Below are positions 29,625 to 37,744 of a stretch of 64,000 nucleotides of DNA, one piece after another. This DNA comes from Microbacterium foliorum (GTDB taxonomy: Bacteria > Actinomycetota > Actinomycetes > Actinomycetales > Microbacteriaceae). Made by a program: the position numbers and the translations under genes. How positions within the stretch are numbered: the stretch's first letter is position 1; each line of letters starts with the position of its first letter. Location of the stretch: contig NZ_CP031425.1 of assembly GCF_003367705.1 (NCBI RefSeq), positions 1 to 64,000 on the forward strand, written 5' to 3'. Under the pieces are notes generated by a model, which searched no databases, was not told the DNA's origin, and saw nothing but the letters and a program-made list of their open reading frames with translations.

Positions 29625-30349
29625 GAGAGGGCTCCGAACGCACGGGTCGCATCGTCGTCACGCGGCCGAGGCGGGCGTGACGGGGTGGCGACGGGAACGA
29701 TGCGGAACACCAGGTCGGTGCGTCCGATGGTCATGGTGGTGTCGGTGGGGAGCGCGGCCTCGCGCACCTTCTGACCGTTCACCTTGGTGCCGTTGGTCGA
29801 GCCGAGGTCGCGCATCATGGCGCGCTCGCCGTCCCAGAGGACTTCGATGTGCTTGCGGCTGGATCCGGCATCCCCGATGGTGATGTCGGCATCGGAGCCG
29901 CGTCCGATGACCGTGCGAGCGCGCGTGAGGGGGTGGCGCCGACCGTCGACGTCGATCACCGCCTGCCAGTTGACGCGGCCCTCGACGGTTCCCGAGCTGA
30001 CGTTGACGGTGCCGGTGGCGACCTTGTCGTCTGCCTCGAGGTCGATCGAGAGCGGCCCCGAGAAGCTGTAGCCCTGAGACTTCGCGTGCTTCGAGAGAAG
30101 AGCGTGCAGCTCGTCGGTCAGGGCCGCGCCCAGCGTCCGCATGCGCTCGGCGTCGTCGGTGCTCAGGCGCACGACGAAGCTGTTGGGCGCGATGATGCGG
30201 TCGCGGCTGACCACGGCCGCCTTGGTGTCGGCCTCACGCCGCAGGGCCGAAGCGATCTCCACAGGCTGGATGCCGCTGCGGAAGGTCTTCGCGAACGCGC
30301 TGTTCACAGCGCGCTCGAGACCCTTCTCAAAGCTGTCAAGTAGTCCCAC
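29621..30349 (-). CDS. fhaA: FHA-domain protein FhaA with DUF3662 domain
   Basis: A 242-residue cytoplasmic protein. Residues 1-125 match DUF3662 (GLLDSFEKGLERAVNSAFAK, then ALRREADTKAAV), and the FHA domain follows with TVIGRGSDADITI, SRKHIEV and LGSTNGTKV. In mycobacteria FhaA binds phosphorylated MviN to limit peptidoglycan synthesis. The GTG start 30349 is supported by AGAGGAG four bases upstream on the minus strand. It is the first gene of the seven-gene minus-strand cluster; a -10-like TACGAT lies at 30382-30387. Confidence 0.93.
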   Translation of the reverse strand: MGLLDSFEKGLERAVNSAFAKTFRSGIQPVEIASALRREADTKAAVVSRDRIIAPNSFVVRLSTDDAERMRTLGAALTDELHALLSKHAKSQGYSFSGPLSIDLEADDKVATGTVNVSSGTVEGRVNWQAVIDVDGRRHPLTRARTVIGRGSDADITIGDAGSSRKHIEVLWDGERAMMRDLGSTNGTKVNGQKVREAALPTDTTMTIGRTDLVFRIVPVATPSRPPRPRDDDATRAFGALS

Positions 30350-30654
30350 TGGGCTCCTCTGGCATACCGACCGGTAGGGACATCGTAGCCAGGTGGCCTG
30401 GGTGAACGCCCTCGCGAAGCGGGAGAACGCCGAGAATCCGGGGGAGAGGGGGAGTGCGGAGGCATCCCGTGGTGGTGTCTCGAGGTCGCCGATCGGTGCC
30501 GGATGCCGGACCTCGGCACGTCTGCAGGAACGGAACGGCCGTCTCGTCCTGCATCCGTGCCTGGGTCCTGCGGACGGTCGCGGTCCTGGTTTCATCGCAG
30601 GGCGGATCGCGTGATATCTTTGGGAAGTTGAGTTCTTCGGAGCCCGACAGACTC
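30350..30654. other. Intergenic region between fhaA and tRNA-Leu
   Basis: This 305-base gap holds the fhaA promoter (-10-like TACGAT on the minus strand at 30382-30387) and, at 30615-30620, TATCTT, a likely -10 for tRNA-Leu. The middle has short open frames on both strands without recognisable content. Confidence 0.5.
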
Positions 30655-30737
30655 GCGCGAGTGGCGGAATGGTAGACGCGCTGGCTTCAGGTGCCAGTGT
30701 CCTTATGGACGTGGGGGTTCAAGTCCCCCCTCGCGCA
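30655..30737 (+). tRNA. tRNA-Leu (anticodon CAG), integration site of the island
   Basis: An 83-base class II tRNA with acceptor GCGCGAG pairing with CTCGCGC and discriminator A. The anticodon loop TTCAGGT gives CAG for leucine. A long variable arm (TGTCCTTATGGACGT) and the T-arm GGGTTCAAGTCCC are present. The gene is intact. The direct repeat that marks the accessory island begins right after its 3' end, so this is the presumed integration site. Confidence 0.95.
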
Positions 30738-30779
30738 CAGCGGGCTCTGTTCGTTTATTCAGGGCAAACTGTTCGTAAA
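30738..30779. repeat. Left direct repeat of the island (attL-like)
   Basis: This 42-base sequence directly behind tRNA-Leu begins CAGCGGG and contains CTGTTCGTTTATTCAGGGC. It matches 50209-50250 at 36 of 42 positions by hand alignment. Two copies of CTGTTCGT occur inside each repeat. Both repeats are followed by a hairpin with the same stem core. Confidence 0.75.
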
Positions 30780-30781
30780 TT

Positions 30782-30820
30782 GAAAGCGCCGGTCAGAGAA
30801 GGTTTCTGACCGGCGCTTTC
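30782..30820 (+). terminator. Hairpin terminator at the left island end
   Basis: A 16-base inverted repeat GAAAGCGCCGGTCAGA (30782-30797) and TCTGACCGGCGCTTTC (30805-30820). It would end the tRNA-Leu transcript. Its core stem recurs at 50256-50284. Confidence 0.8.
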
Positions 30821-30884
30821 GTCTTCGTGGGCGTCGGCTCCTCATAAGGGACTTCACTGCAGCCTTGCGAGCGTCATGCATTAC

Positions 30885-30890
30885 TACTGT
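30885..30890 (+). promoter_or_regulatory. -10 hexamer for the first island gene (leaderless)
   Basis: TACTGT at 30885-30890 lies six bases before ATG 30897. Confidence 0.5.
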
Positions 30891-30896
30891 TGTGGC

Positions 30897-31316
30897 ATGA
30901 CGCCGCTTCCGGTTCCGCCCGACTCGTTCGAGGGCCCCAACTTTGGCATCGCGCTCGCGGCTCTCATCGTGAGCGTTCTCGCTTTCGTTGTTGGCGGGTA
31001 TTCGCTGGGGTGGCAGATCTTCAGGCACTATCGCTGGGAGCGTCCGCTGCTGACGGTGTCCGGAAACTGGATGCACACTAGCGAGCAGAGCTCCGATGGG
31101 CACCGCACGCGAGAGGTCTGGGAGTTGGACATAGAGGTCACGAACACGGGCGATGTGGGTACTCAGATCGTGGATGCGTACTGGGAGTTCGTTTCAGACG
31201 ATGGCGAACAGCCGCTCCGAGTCTCAGGAAGCAGGCTCGCAGAGCAACCATTGGCGATGCATGTCGATTGGCAACTGCTTGTCGACAGCGGCGAAGTGAC
31301 TGTCCGAGGCAGTTAG
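30897..31316 (+). CDS. Hypothetical single-span membrane protein
   Basis: A 139-residue protein of unknown function. One transmembrane segment lies near residues 15-38 (ALAALIVSVLAFVVGGYSLGW), followed by a cytoplasmic-looking beta-rich domain (RPLLTVSGNWM, EVWELDIEVTNTGDVGTQIVDAYWEFV). That domain shape, with matched strands around TNTG, resembles small immunoglobulin-like or DUF-type folds near restriction loci, but I cannot name it. The start is the ATG six bases after TACTGT. The XRE gene follows two bases after its stop. Confidence 0.6.
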   Translation: MTPLPVPPDSFEGPNFGIALAALIVSVLAFVVGGYSLGWQIFRHYRWERPLLTVSGNWMHTSEQSSDGHRTREVWELDIEVTNTGDVGTQIVDAYWEFVSDDGEQPLRVSGSRLAEQPLAMHVDWQLLVDSGEVTVRGS

Positions 31317-31318
31317 GG

Positions 31319-31540
31319 GTGACCCTCCGGCGTCTGCGCAACGAAAGCGGTCTTTCGCAGGAGTCTCTGGCGTACCAAGCTGGCATCACCAAGAACCAGC
31401 TGCAGCTCATTGAAGCGGGTCGATCCACGGGCCGTAAGGACGGAGCGGGTCGCTCTAACCCAAGGATGGCGACGCTTGCCGGCCTGGCGGATGTTCTCGG
31501 TATCTCCGTCGCCGCACTGATGACTGAGTCCGGCCTCTGA
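31319..31540 (+). CDS. XRE-family helix-turn-helix regulator
   Basis: A 73-residue DNA-binding protein made of one HTH_XRE domain: LRRLRNESGLSQESLAYQAG is helix 1-2, ITKNQLQLIEAG is the recognition part, and MATLAGLADVLGISVAALM closes it. GTG 31319 is preferred, two bases after the stop of the previous gene; an in-frame TTG at 31268 would add 17 residues. It is likely a regulator of the leftmost island genes. An insertion of about seven residues (STGRKDGAGRSN) sits between helices 3 and 4. Confidence 0.8.
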   Translation: MTLRRLRNESGLSQESLAYQAGITKNQLQLIEAGRSTGRKDGAGRSNPRMATLAGLADVLGISVAALMTESGL

Positions 31541-31588
31541 GACCTACCGGCATAGCTGGTTTCTCCAGCCACCGCGCATGGGCGAAGT

Positions 31589-31927
31589 ATGGAAGATTAC
31601 GCCACCCCATTCATCGAGCTCATTGACCGGGAAGCTGCCGACCTCTCGGTAGACGAACGCGAATCATTGGAGTTCTACTATGCCTCCGTGAACCTTGCGG
31701 AAGGTCTCCCTCCGGACTCGGTGCCACGACGATGGTGCGTCGTGGCTCAGAACGTCGGAAGGGTCGCGCACATGCTCGGACGGCTCCCGGTATCGGGCGA
31801 TCCTGGCGCGACCCCGGTGATCCTGGAGTGGATCAGGTTCCAGGCGACTGCAACCCTGAACTCCTATCAGCGCGCACGCCTCGGCTCGTTCCCCGGGGGC
31901 GATGCCCTCATCGCGGTGCCCGAATAG
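31589..31927 (+). CDS. Hypothetical protein
   Basis: A 112-residue soluble, mostly helical and acidic protein (MEDYATPFIELIDREAADLS, then DERESLEFYYASVNLAEGLP). I recognise no domain. It follows the XRE gene by 48 bases in the same direction and could share the transcript. Base composition is lower in GC than the core genes. Confidence 0.5.
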   Translation: MEDYATPFIELIDREAADLSVDERESLEFYYASVNLAEGLPPDSVPRRWCVVAQNVGRVAHMLGRLPVSGDPGATPVILEWIRFQATATLNSYQRARLGSFPGGDALIAVPE

Positions 31928-32084
31928 ATCGTTGCCGCGGGGCGTGGAGCCGTCAGAGGCGCGTTTCGGAGCGCGCCGCCCGGTGCTACACTTCGCGTGG
32001 GCTTTGGAATGGGTCGGTGGCCAGGCTTCGAGGACAACGCGACAGTGCCGGCTGACTTACAGGCCGCACACGCAACTTCTGCCA

Positions 32085-32090
32085 GATAAT
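32085..32090 (+). promoter_or_regulatory. Possible -10 element for the membrane nuclease-like gene
   Basis: GATAAT at 32085-32090 lies eight bases before GTG 32099, close to the leaderless spacing used elsewhere. Confidence 0.4.
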
Positions 32091-32098
32091 CTGAGCAG

Positions 32099-33040
32099 GT
32101 GGCAGAACACTCTGGCCGGCGCAGGCTGAAACAGGTCTCGCTTGTTGCTGCCCTCTGCGCTCTGTTCTTCATCCTGGGGGTGTGCCTGGCACCGGCTCTC
32201 ATCACCGCAGATCTCAACAACTGGGGATTGTGGTTGCGCGACTTCGCCAAGAGTCCAGGCATCGCCGCCGTAGCCGCGCTCATCGCGCTGTTTGGAATCC
32301 TTCGCCAGGTCGCCGTGTCGAGGGAGAGCTTGCAGCACCAGCGCGAGACCGCGGCCGGTTCGTCGTGGTGGGACTCGTTTGAGTGGGCGTCGGGCCGCGC
32401 CCTGCCCGGGCGAGAAGGGGACATCCCATTGCCCGGCGAGGTGACAATCAGCACTCTTCAAAGCCTCGCGCGCACCGCGTCAACAGACGTGCAGCGTGCC
32501 GCTTGCTCGGGGCTCATCGAGGCTCTGACCCCGAGGGTCGGGTCAGGCACCCCAACTGTCGCATCTGCCGAGTCCGCCGAGGCGTCGAACGAAGCGGCGT
32601 TTCGTGCACTCACGTCATATGTGAAAGCGAATAACGGAACAGTAGCCGCGTCCCCGGCGGCTGAGGCTACCGTTCGCGAGTACGAGATCTACAAGCGCAG
32701 GGTCTTGAACGCTCTGGCGACCCTTAGCCCGGGGATTCTCGTCTTCCGTGAGCCGGAGATCAGCAACTCGAGAGCAGATGCTGTCGTCGAGGTCGAGGGT
32801 GTTCCGGTCGCGCTCGAGGTGTCGTTCGCTCGGACGCCCGTAGTCGTCCGAGCTCGCTCCTTCGCAGCGGCTCAGCTGCGTCAAGACGACGCGACAGCAC
32901 CTCTTGTCCTCGTCTCTCGCTTTGCCTCGCCTTTCTCTCCAGAAGAGGAGCGGAGCCTCCGTGTGGTGATCGCGCAGTGGGAGACATCTGATGATGACGA
33001 CAATCTTCGTGAGGCGTTGGTGCGGGCGTCGCAGCTCTGA
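32099..33040 (+). CDS. Membrane-anchored protein with restriction-endonuclease-like C-terminal domain
   Basis: A 313-residue protein. Two hydrophobic segments lie near residues 12-36 (VSLVAALCALFFILGVCLAPAL) and 53-68. A mainly helical middle follows, and the last 110 residues have strand patterns and the motif RADAVVEVEGVPVALEVSFA, in which D and ExS are placed as in PD-(D/E)XK nucleases, with Ser in place of the usual Lys. This fits a membrane-tethered nuclease or a related inactive sensor, like Mrr-type proteins; it is an inference. It sits 257 bases upstream of the GHKL/PRTase pair and may belong to the same unit. Confidence 0.5.
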   Translation: MAEHSGRRRLKQVSLVAALCALFFILGVCLAPALITADLNNWGLWLRDFAKSPGIAAVAALIALFGILRQVAVSRESLQHQRETAAGSSWWDSFEWASGRALPGREGDIPLPGEVTISTLQSLARTASTDVQRAACSGLIEALTPRVGSGTPTVASAESAEASNEAAFRALTSYVKANNGTVAASPAAEATVREYEIYKRRVLNALATLSPGILVFREPEISNSRADAVVEVEGVPVALEVSFARTPVVVRARSFAAAQLRQDDATAPLVLVSRFASPFSPEEERSLRVVIAQWETSDDDDNLREALVRASQL

Positions 33041-33297
33041 GACGCCATCGATGATCCGGGTCGGTGCTTGCGGCGTCGCTGGGTCAAGATGTTGCGGGGT
33101 GCCCGTTGTGGTGAAGAGCTCGGCCCTAGTGCAGCCGTCGCCACGGAAGATCGCGGGCTGCTTCGATTCCAACTGCACGGCGTCAAGCTCTCGTAGTGCT
33201 GTTGCGCCGCTGCGGACGGCTCCAAACCGCGACGTCCTTGCAGACCCTCCGCTATCACTAGGCTGGCCGCGGTGCCGTTGACCGAAAGGTGGAGCCC
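33041..33297. promoter_or_regulatory. Leader region of the GHKL/PRTase pair
   Basis: This 257-base gap contains TAGGCT at 33259-33264, a good -10 element about 34 bases before ATG 33298, and AAAGGTGGAG at 33285-33294 as the ribosome-binding site. A frame-shifted open frame here looks spurious. Confidence 0.45.
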
Positions 33298-34674
33298 ATG
33301 GAACACATCAGGTTGGACTCCGCGACCACTCGTCCTGAGCTTGTAGCTGCCCATCAGCTCATCGCGGCCGGCGACGGTGCACCTATGACCTTGACGTTGG
33401 GTGACACACTCCACCCGGCGAGCCCAGGGCAGTTCAGCGCTTGGCTGCAACTCATTCTCACGTGGGGGCAAGACACCCTCGGGTCGGTGCTTGTGCTGCC
33501 GCCCTTGACGGTGTCTCGCGTTCGCAATCGTCATGCGCTTTCGGACGTCGAGGTTGTCGCGTTCCTTCTCGCCGAGCGCATCGTGTGTGATGGTGCCGAT
33601 GTCACCGACATCGTCCAACCGCTTGCGCGTGACGTGCTTGCGGAACGCCGGTTCCTGTCCACGCATCACGGGGACGGTGACGTGGCCACTCAGTCACTGT
33701 TGCTCGCAGCGCACACGTTCACCAACCGCACAAGCCCGGACTTGCACGCCCTATCAGATGGTCATTTGGGTATCGAGGAAACCGCGCGAACTCTGTACCA
33801 CGACCTGTGGCCGTCGCCTACGCCCGTACGTAAACCGTGGTTGGAGTTTGGGGAGCGAGCGATGCAGTCTGGCGGTGAGACGTACGTCACGCGCACGCTT
33901 CCTCCGGATATGCAATCAACTGCCGATGGTCAGCCGTTCCTCAACCTCGGGCGTCGCGCCCCCCAGGTGCGAGGGGTCGCGTCCAGCCTGGTGAAGAAAG
34001 TCCGCTCCCGTGCGAAGCCAATGCATGACGAGGTCGGGGAGATTCTCTTTGAGCTCGTTCAGAACACCGAATGGCACGCGTCACGGTGGGCGGGCGGCAG
34101 AACGGGCGCGAACTATCGCTCGCTGACGTTCCGGGAGTACACCTACACTCCGCAGACGCTGGTCCAGATGGGCAGGTTTGACCAGAGCTTTGCCGCATAC
34201 GTCAAGGACGTTGCAGGAGTGGCCGGAGCTCTCACGAACGGCAGCATAATGAGGATGACGTTCGGGAGTATCACTGTGATCGACAGCGGCGTCGGCCTCG
34301 CGCGGTCGGTCGCTCGCAGCCTCGGCGAGGAGCACCTCCTCTCCGAGGACACGGAGGTGGGCTATCTCATAGCCGCGCTCGCGAAGCACTTGAAGCGGCG
34401 CCGCGTCGACCTGGGAAACATCGGTCTCGCGCGGGTTCAGCAGAGCCTCACCACCCTTCGCGGATACATGTCGGTACGCACCGGGAACGTTGAGATCCTC
34501 CGCAACTTCGTCGATAGCCCCTTCGACCCGGTGCTCCCGGACACCGTCCAAGTTCCCCAACCCCCGCTCATGCTCGATTGGATTCCCCTCCACGCGGATG
34601 ACTTCATCGTCGGCCCCCGCCTGGGAACCGCCGTGACCATCGCCTACCCCGTGGACTTCGAGGTGGTCACGTGA
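33298..34674 (+). CDS. GHKL-type ATPase-domain protein, first gene of a two-gene defence-like unit
   Basis: A 458-residue protein. The N-terminal half (about 1-235) is not recognised. The C-terminal half has the GHKL (histidine-kinase/Hsp90-like) ATP-binding motifs: N-box E252-x3-N256-x3-H260 in FELVQNTEWH, G1 box D329-S-G331-V-G333, and a G2-like segment GNIGLARVQQSL at 373-384 followed by GYMSVRTG. There is no phosphoacceptor histidine domain, no receiver domain and no membrane segment. The ATG at 33298 has AAAGGTGGAG upstream. The next gene starts inside its stop codon (GTGA), so the two proteins are made together. The function is unknown; ATP-driven conformational control of the partner is a reasonable guess. 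Confidence 0.65.
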   Translation: MEHIRLDSATTRPELVAAHQLIAAGDGAPMTLTLGDTLHPASPGQFSAWLQLILTWGQDTLGSVLVLPPLTVSRVRNRHALSDVEVVAFLLAERIVCDGADVTDIVQPLARDVLAERRFLSTHHGDGDVATQSLLLAAHTFTNRTSPDLHALSDGHLGIEETARTLYHDLWPSPTPVRKPWLEFGERAMQSGGETYVTRTLPPDMQSTADGQPFLNLGRRAPQVRGVASSLVKKVRSRAKPMHDEVGEILFELVQNTEWHASRWAGGRTGANYRSLTFREYTYTPQTLVQMGRFDQSFAAYVKDVAGVAGALTNGSIMRMTFGSITVIDSGVGLARSVARSLGEEHLLSEDTEVGYLIAALAKHLKRRRVDLGNIGLARVQQSLTTLRGYMSVRTGNVEILRNFVDSPFDPVLPDTVQVPQPPLMLDWIPLHADDFIVGPRLGTAVTIAYPVDFEVVT

Positions 34675-37139
34675 GCGAACAGCGAACATCCGTCAACGAG
34701 GACGCCTTCACCTTCGTCACGGACATCACGCGCGACGGCTACCCTGTGTTCGTCGCGATCCACTGGACCGGTGTCCGTTTCACTCCCGACGACACCTTCG
34801 TGCAGGACCTGCGGAAGTACCTGACACTTCGTCCTGAGGTTTCAGAGGTGTGGTTTGTCTTTCCCTCGGACATGGTCGACCTGTATCAACAATTGCGAAG
34901 GTCAAAGCGTTTCACCTTCGGGGGTACAGGTATTCCGCAGGAGTACCGATTCTTCACCGTCAACGCATCGGGACGGCTCCGCGAGCGATTCCGACCGCGC
35001 ACGTCTTCGATTCCGAAGATCACAAACGATGTCGAGGACGACATCATCGTGGACGGGTTGCGGCAGATTTTTCGCGACACCGATTCTCTCGCGGCAGCGG
35101 CAGCCGGATTCCACTTTGCCCATCCAGGTGGAAAACACTCGACGCACTTCATACGCGCCTCGCAAGCAGTGTCCCGCGTGCAGCATGCCTACTTTGTCGC
35201 ATTGGCGATGCTTCGTGCGCTTCCGCCGTGCAGCGACGAGGCAACACTGTGGGTGGACACTGCCTCCGTCTCCGCTGGCGGGTATGCGTTCATGGACCTC
35301 CAGCGTCGCACGGGCGGCGTTGCGATCCGTCGGGTCGAGACGTTCGGCGGGTACGACGGTGTCGCCGCCTGTCTGCACCCAGCCGTCGACGACCTCGTTC
35401 TGATTTCCGGCTCGACGTCCGGCACTCTCGCGCGTCACGTCATCACCACGAAGAACGTTCCGGCGCCGCGTGTCGCCACCCTGTTCTTCCTAGCTCAGGC
35501 GGAATGGTCGACAGAGTCGGGCCGGCTTATCTGCGACATCAGCGACCGCACCGGGAACCTATTCCCGGGAGTGCGGGAGTCCAGAATCAAACCGTACGAC
35601 GCGTACGAATCAGCCTCGTGCGTCATCTGCGGAAACGGCAGCGGCGCCATCGAGCTGGAGGGCGATTCGTTCTTTCCCGCAGCTAGTGAGCTGGACCTTC
35701 GGATGCCGAGTTTCATCGACCGACCTTTCCAGAATCTCACGGGCGAGGCGCGGAAAGCACAGATCACTGAGTTCGACGGGTCGACCTATTTCTTTGACTT
35801 GCTCGGCTCTGACGTGATCACCTTCGACGGGGGCACCGGCGCGGATCGGTCACCGCATGGAGTCACGACGAGATTTGGTGACGTGATCAGTTCCGCCCCG
35901 TCTTCCCACATCGCCAAACGCATCCTCGTTGAGGCGAAGGCAGCTGTTGCCGCCGACCAGCCGGTAGGTGCGGTCATCTCCCTTCTGGACAACGACTCGG
36001 TTGCGCTAGGACAGTTCCTCGCAGATCACTTCCTTGGTGCCTCGCCCGAACACAATCTGAAGGAAACTGATGTCCGGCGACGTGAATGGCGCACCGCCGG
36101 CACTACGAGCCTGACGGACATTGGTGATGGCACTGTCTTGGTGGTCGCCGCCGTACTGGGTTCTGGCCGCGCGCTCACCAGCATCAGCCGAGAGCTGCGG
36201 AAAGTGAAGGGCGACTACCATCCCGAGTACTTCGTGGCCGTCGCACATCCGGAATCGTCCACGGCATGGACCATCCTCACTCGAACACTCGAGCGACGAA
36301 GCAACAACAAGACCACCAATCTGAACTACATCTGGCGCCTGCCTAGAGAGCCACGCTTTCCCGACGCGCAAACGCCGTGGGATCGGGAGTTGGTCACCCT
36401 CCAAGAGGTGGGGGCATGGCTGGCCCGGCACTCGGCGCACAGCGGTCTCGTTTCTGCTCTGGAACCACGAATGCAGGAGCTCGGCCGTCTGGACAGTTGG
36501 AAGCTGTTCGTCGGAGCCAAGAAAGGCTTGCCCATCGAGGTGGTGAATGGCAACTTCGCGTTGTGGCCATTCGACTGGTCGGACCATCACAGTGGTGAGG
36601 ATCCGACGCATGCGGAGATCTATGCAACCGTCGCTCACTTGCTCTACGAATCTCGCCGTCGAAACTCGCAAGTGGACGGCCGCGTTCTCACCGCCCGGAG
36701 ACACGGGTACGTCTTAAACCCGGCGTTGTTCGACCGGTTCAACGATCCAGTGATCCAAGGAGCCCTGATTCGAGCTGCCGAGCCCGGCGAGCTTCACTAC
36801 ACGGCAGATGCGGATGCCAGTCACGCCGTCGCCGACCTGCTGTGGTTCGTGCTGGACAACATTGATTCTGAGGCTGGAGGCGCGGCATACGAGTTCCTTC
36901 TTGCGCTGTGCGAGGGACGAAGAGACCGTCACGCCGCGGGCATCCGCATCGCGGACGTGTGGTTGCGGAACGTCCTCGATCAGGTCGCAAGAAGGTACGG
37001 CAACGATTTTGAAGATCTGCAGAGCTCGTCGCCGCACGTGCGCGCTCTTCTGCTGTACCTGCGTCACAGCAACGTCAGCGGCGATGGCTCTGAATCGGGA
37101 GCGAAGGATGTCGAGCGAGTCTCGGGGAGTGCAGGCTAG
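34671..37139 (+). CDS. Large protein with two phosphoribosyltransferase-like segments, partner of the GHKL protein
   Basis: An 822-residue soluble protein. Residues 140-265 look like a type I phosphoribosyltransferase of the orotate type: FHFAHPGGKHST at 147-158, VDTASVSAGG near 200-210 and the putative PRPP loop LISGSTSGTL at 244-253. A CVIC pair (C317, C320) starts a small treble-clef-like stretch. A second PRTase-like segment shows VGAVISLLDNDSVALGQ near 432 and VLVVAAVLGSGRAL at 489-502. The C-terminal 300 residues are helical and unrecognised. The GTG start overlaps the stop of the GHKL gene. PRTase-fold domains do occur in predicted bacterial conflict systems, so a role in nucleotide sensing or nucleotide-based signalling is possible; this is inference. 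Confidence 0.6.
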   Translation: MSEQRTSVNEDAFTFVTDITRDGYPVFVAIHWTGVRFTPDDTFVQDLRKYLTLRPEVSEVWFVFPSDMVDLYQQLRRSKRFTFGGTGIPQEYRFFTVNASGRLRERFRPRTSSIPKITNDVEDDIIVDGLRQIFRDTDSLAAAAAGFHFAHPGGKHSTHFIRASQAVSRVQHAYFVALAMLRALPPCSDEATLWVDTASVSAGGYAFMDLQRRTGGVAIRRVETFGGYDGVAACLHPAVDDLVLISGSTSGTLARHVITTKNVPAPRVATLFFLAQAEWSTESGRLICDISDRTGNLFPGVRESRIKPYDAYESASCVICGNGSGAIELEGDSFFPAASELDLRMPSFIDRPFQNLTGEARKAQITEFDGSTYFFDLLGSDVITFDGGTGADRSPHGVTTRFGDVISSAPSSHIAKRILVEAKAAVAADQPVGAVISLLDNDSVALGQFLADHFLGASPEHNLKETDVRRREWRTAGTTSLTDIGDGTVLVVAAVLGSGRALTSISRELRKVKGDYHPEYFVAVAHPESSTAWTILTRTLERRSNNKTTNLNYIWRLPREPRFPDAQTPWDRELVTLQEVGAWLARHSAHSGLVSALEPRMQELGRLDSWKLFVGAKKGLPIEVVNGNFALWPFDWSDHHSGEDPTHAEIYATVAHLLYESRRRNSQVDGRVLTARRHGYVLNPALFDRFNDPVIQGALIRAAEPGELHYTADADASHAVADLLWFVLDNIDSEAGGAAYEFLLALCEGRRDRHAAGIRIADVWLRNVLDQVARRYGNDFEDLQSSSPHVRALLLYLRHSNVSGDGSESGAKDVERVSGSAG

Positions 37140-37744
37140 CGACCCGAGCGGGCGAGGTAGTCGTTGCGCAACTGCTCCACGGAGAGGAAAGCCTTGGAGG
37201 CAGCCGCATGCGACCCGCCAGCGCTGCGCACTGTCTCAACTAGTGTGGACGGTGCGCCGAGCAACGCCTTGCGTCCCTCGTTCGCACCCAACTCTTTGGT
37301 GTCCCGGATGAGATCACGGAGCTGACGCTCCGTGATCTGTCGGAGTTCCCGAAGCCTCCGGGCAAGCGCGCGGGTCGGGACGCCCCAGATCGTGGCGGCC
37401 TGCGCGAGGTCTAGGCCGGGGCCGAGCGTCTTGTCGTTGATCACCTCTCGCCCGGGCATGAGGAAGGCAGCAGCGAAGGCATCCGCATCACTTTCGACAC
37501 CTGTCGGGCGCTGATCGCCCAAGGCCCAGTGTCCGAGCTCGTGAACGATGGCACCTGCAAGCTTGATCTGGGGCGCGCTGCTGTCCAAAAACAGGAGCGT
37601 CTGGCCATGCTCCGCTGTGGTCAGGAGTGCCGGTATGCGGAGAGCACTTAGGTTGCGGTAGATGCACACAATGCCATGTGCCTCGAGTGTGGGGAGCAGG
37701 CACTGTACCGGGCCAGTAGGCAACGACCCTGCCAAGGCTGCCAA
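37136..37744 (-). CDS. ImmA/IrrE-type zinc metalloprotease, N-terminally short
   Basis: A 202-residue protein with the metalloprotease motif H68-E69-L-G-H72 in IVHELGHWALGD and the third-ligand region ESDADAFAAAFLMP (E84). The C-terminal part (IWGVPTRALARRLREL) is typical of the family. ImmA/IrrE proteases cleave repressors or regulators and are often fused to, or encoded beside, an XRE domain. Here no helix-turn-helix is present, the frame opens only with TTG at 37744, and AT-rich DNA lies immediately upstream, so the N-terminus may have been lost. Its stop overlaps that of the convergent 822-residue gene (CTAG). Confidence 0.7.
   Translation of the reverse strand: MAALAGSLPTGPVQCLLPTLEAHGIVCIYRNLSALRIPALLTTAEHGQTLLFLDSSAPQIKLAGAIVHELGHWALGDQRPTGVESDADAFAAAFLMPGREVINDKTLGPGLDLAQAATIWGVPTRALARRLRELRQITERQLRDLIRDTKELGANEGRKALLGAPSTLVETVRSAGGSHAAASKAFLSVEQLRNDYLARSGR

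Noticed and set aside
32991..33281. 96-residue plus-strand ORF between the membrane nuclease-like gene and the GHKL gene
   Set aside because: It begins inside the previous gene in another frame and its composition (Arg, Ser, Cys, Val) is not protein-like; the promoter of the GHKL gene lies within it.
33298..34674. GHKL protein as an ordinary two-component histidine kinase
   Set aside because: There is no dimerisation/phosphoacceptor helix with a conserved His, no sensor or membrane segment and no response regulator next to it.
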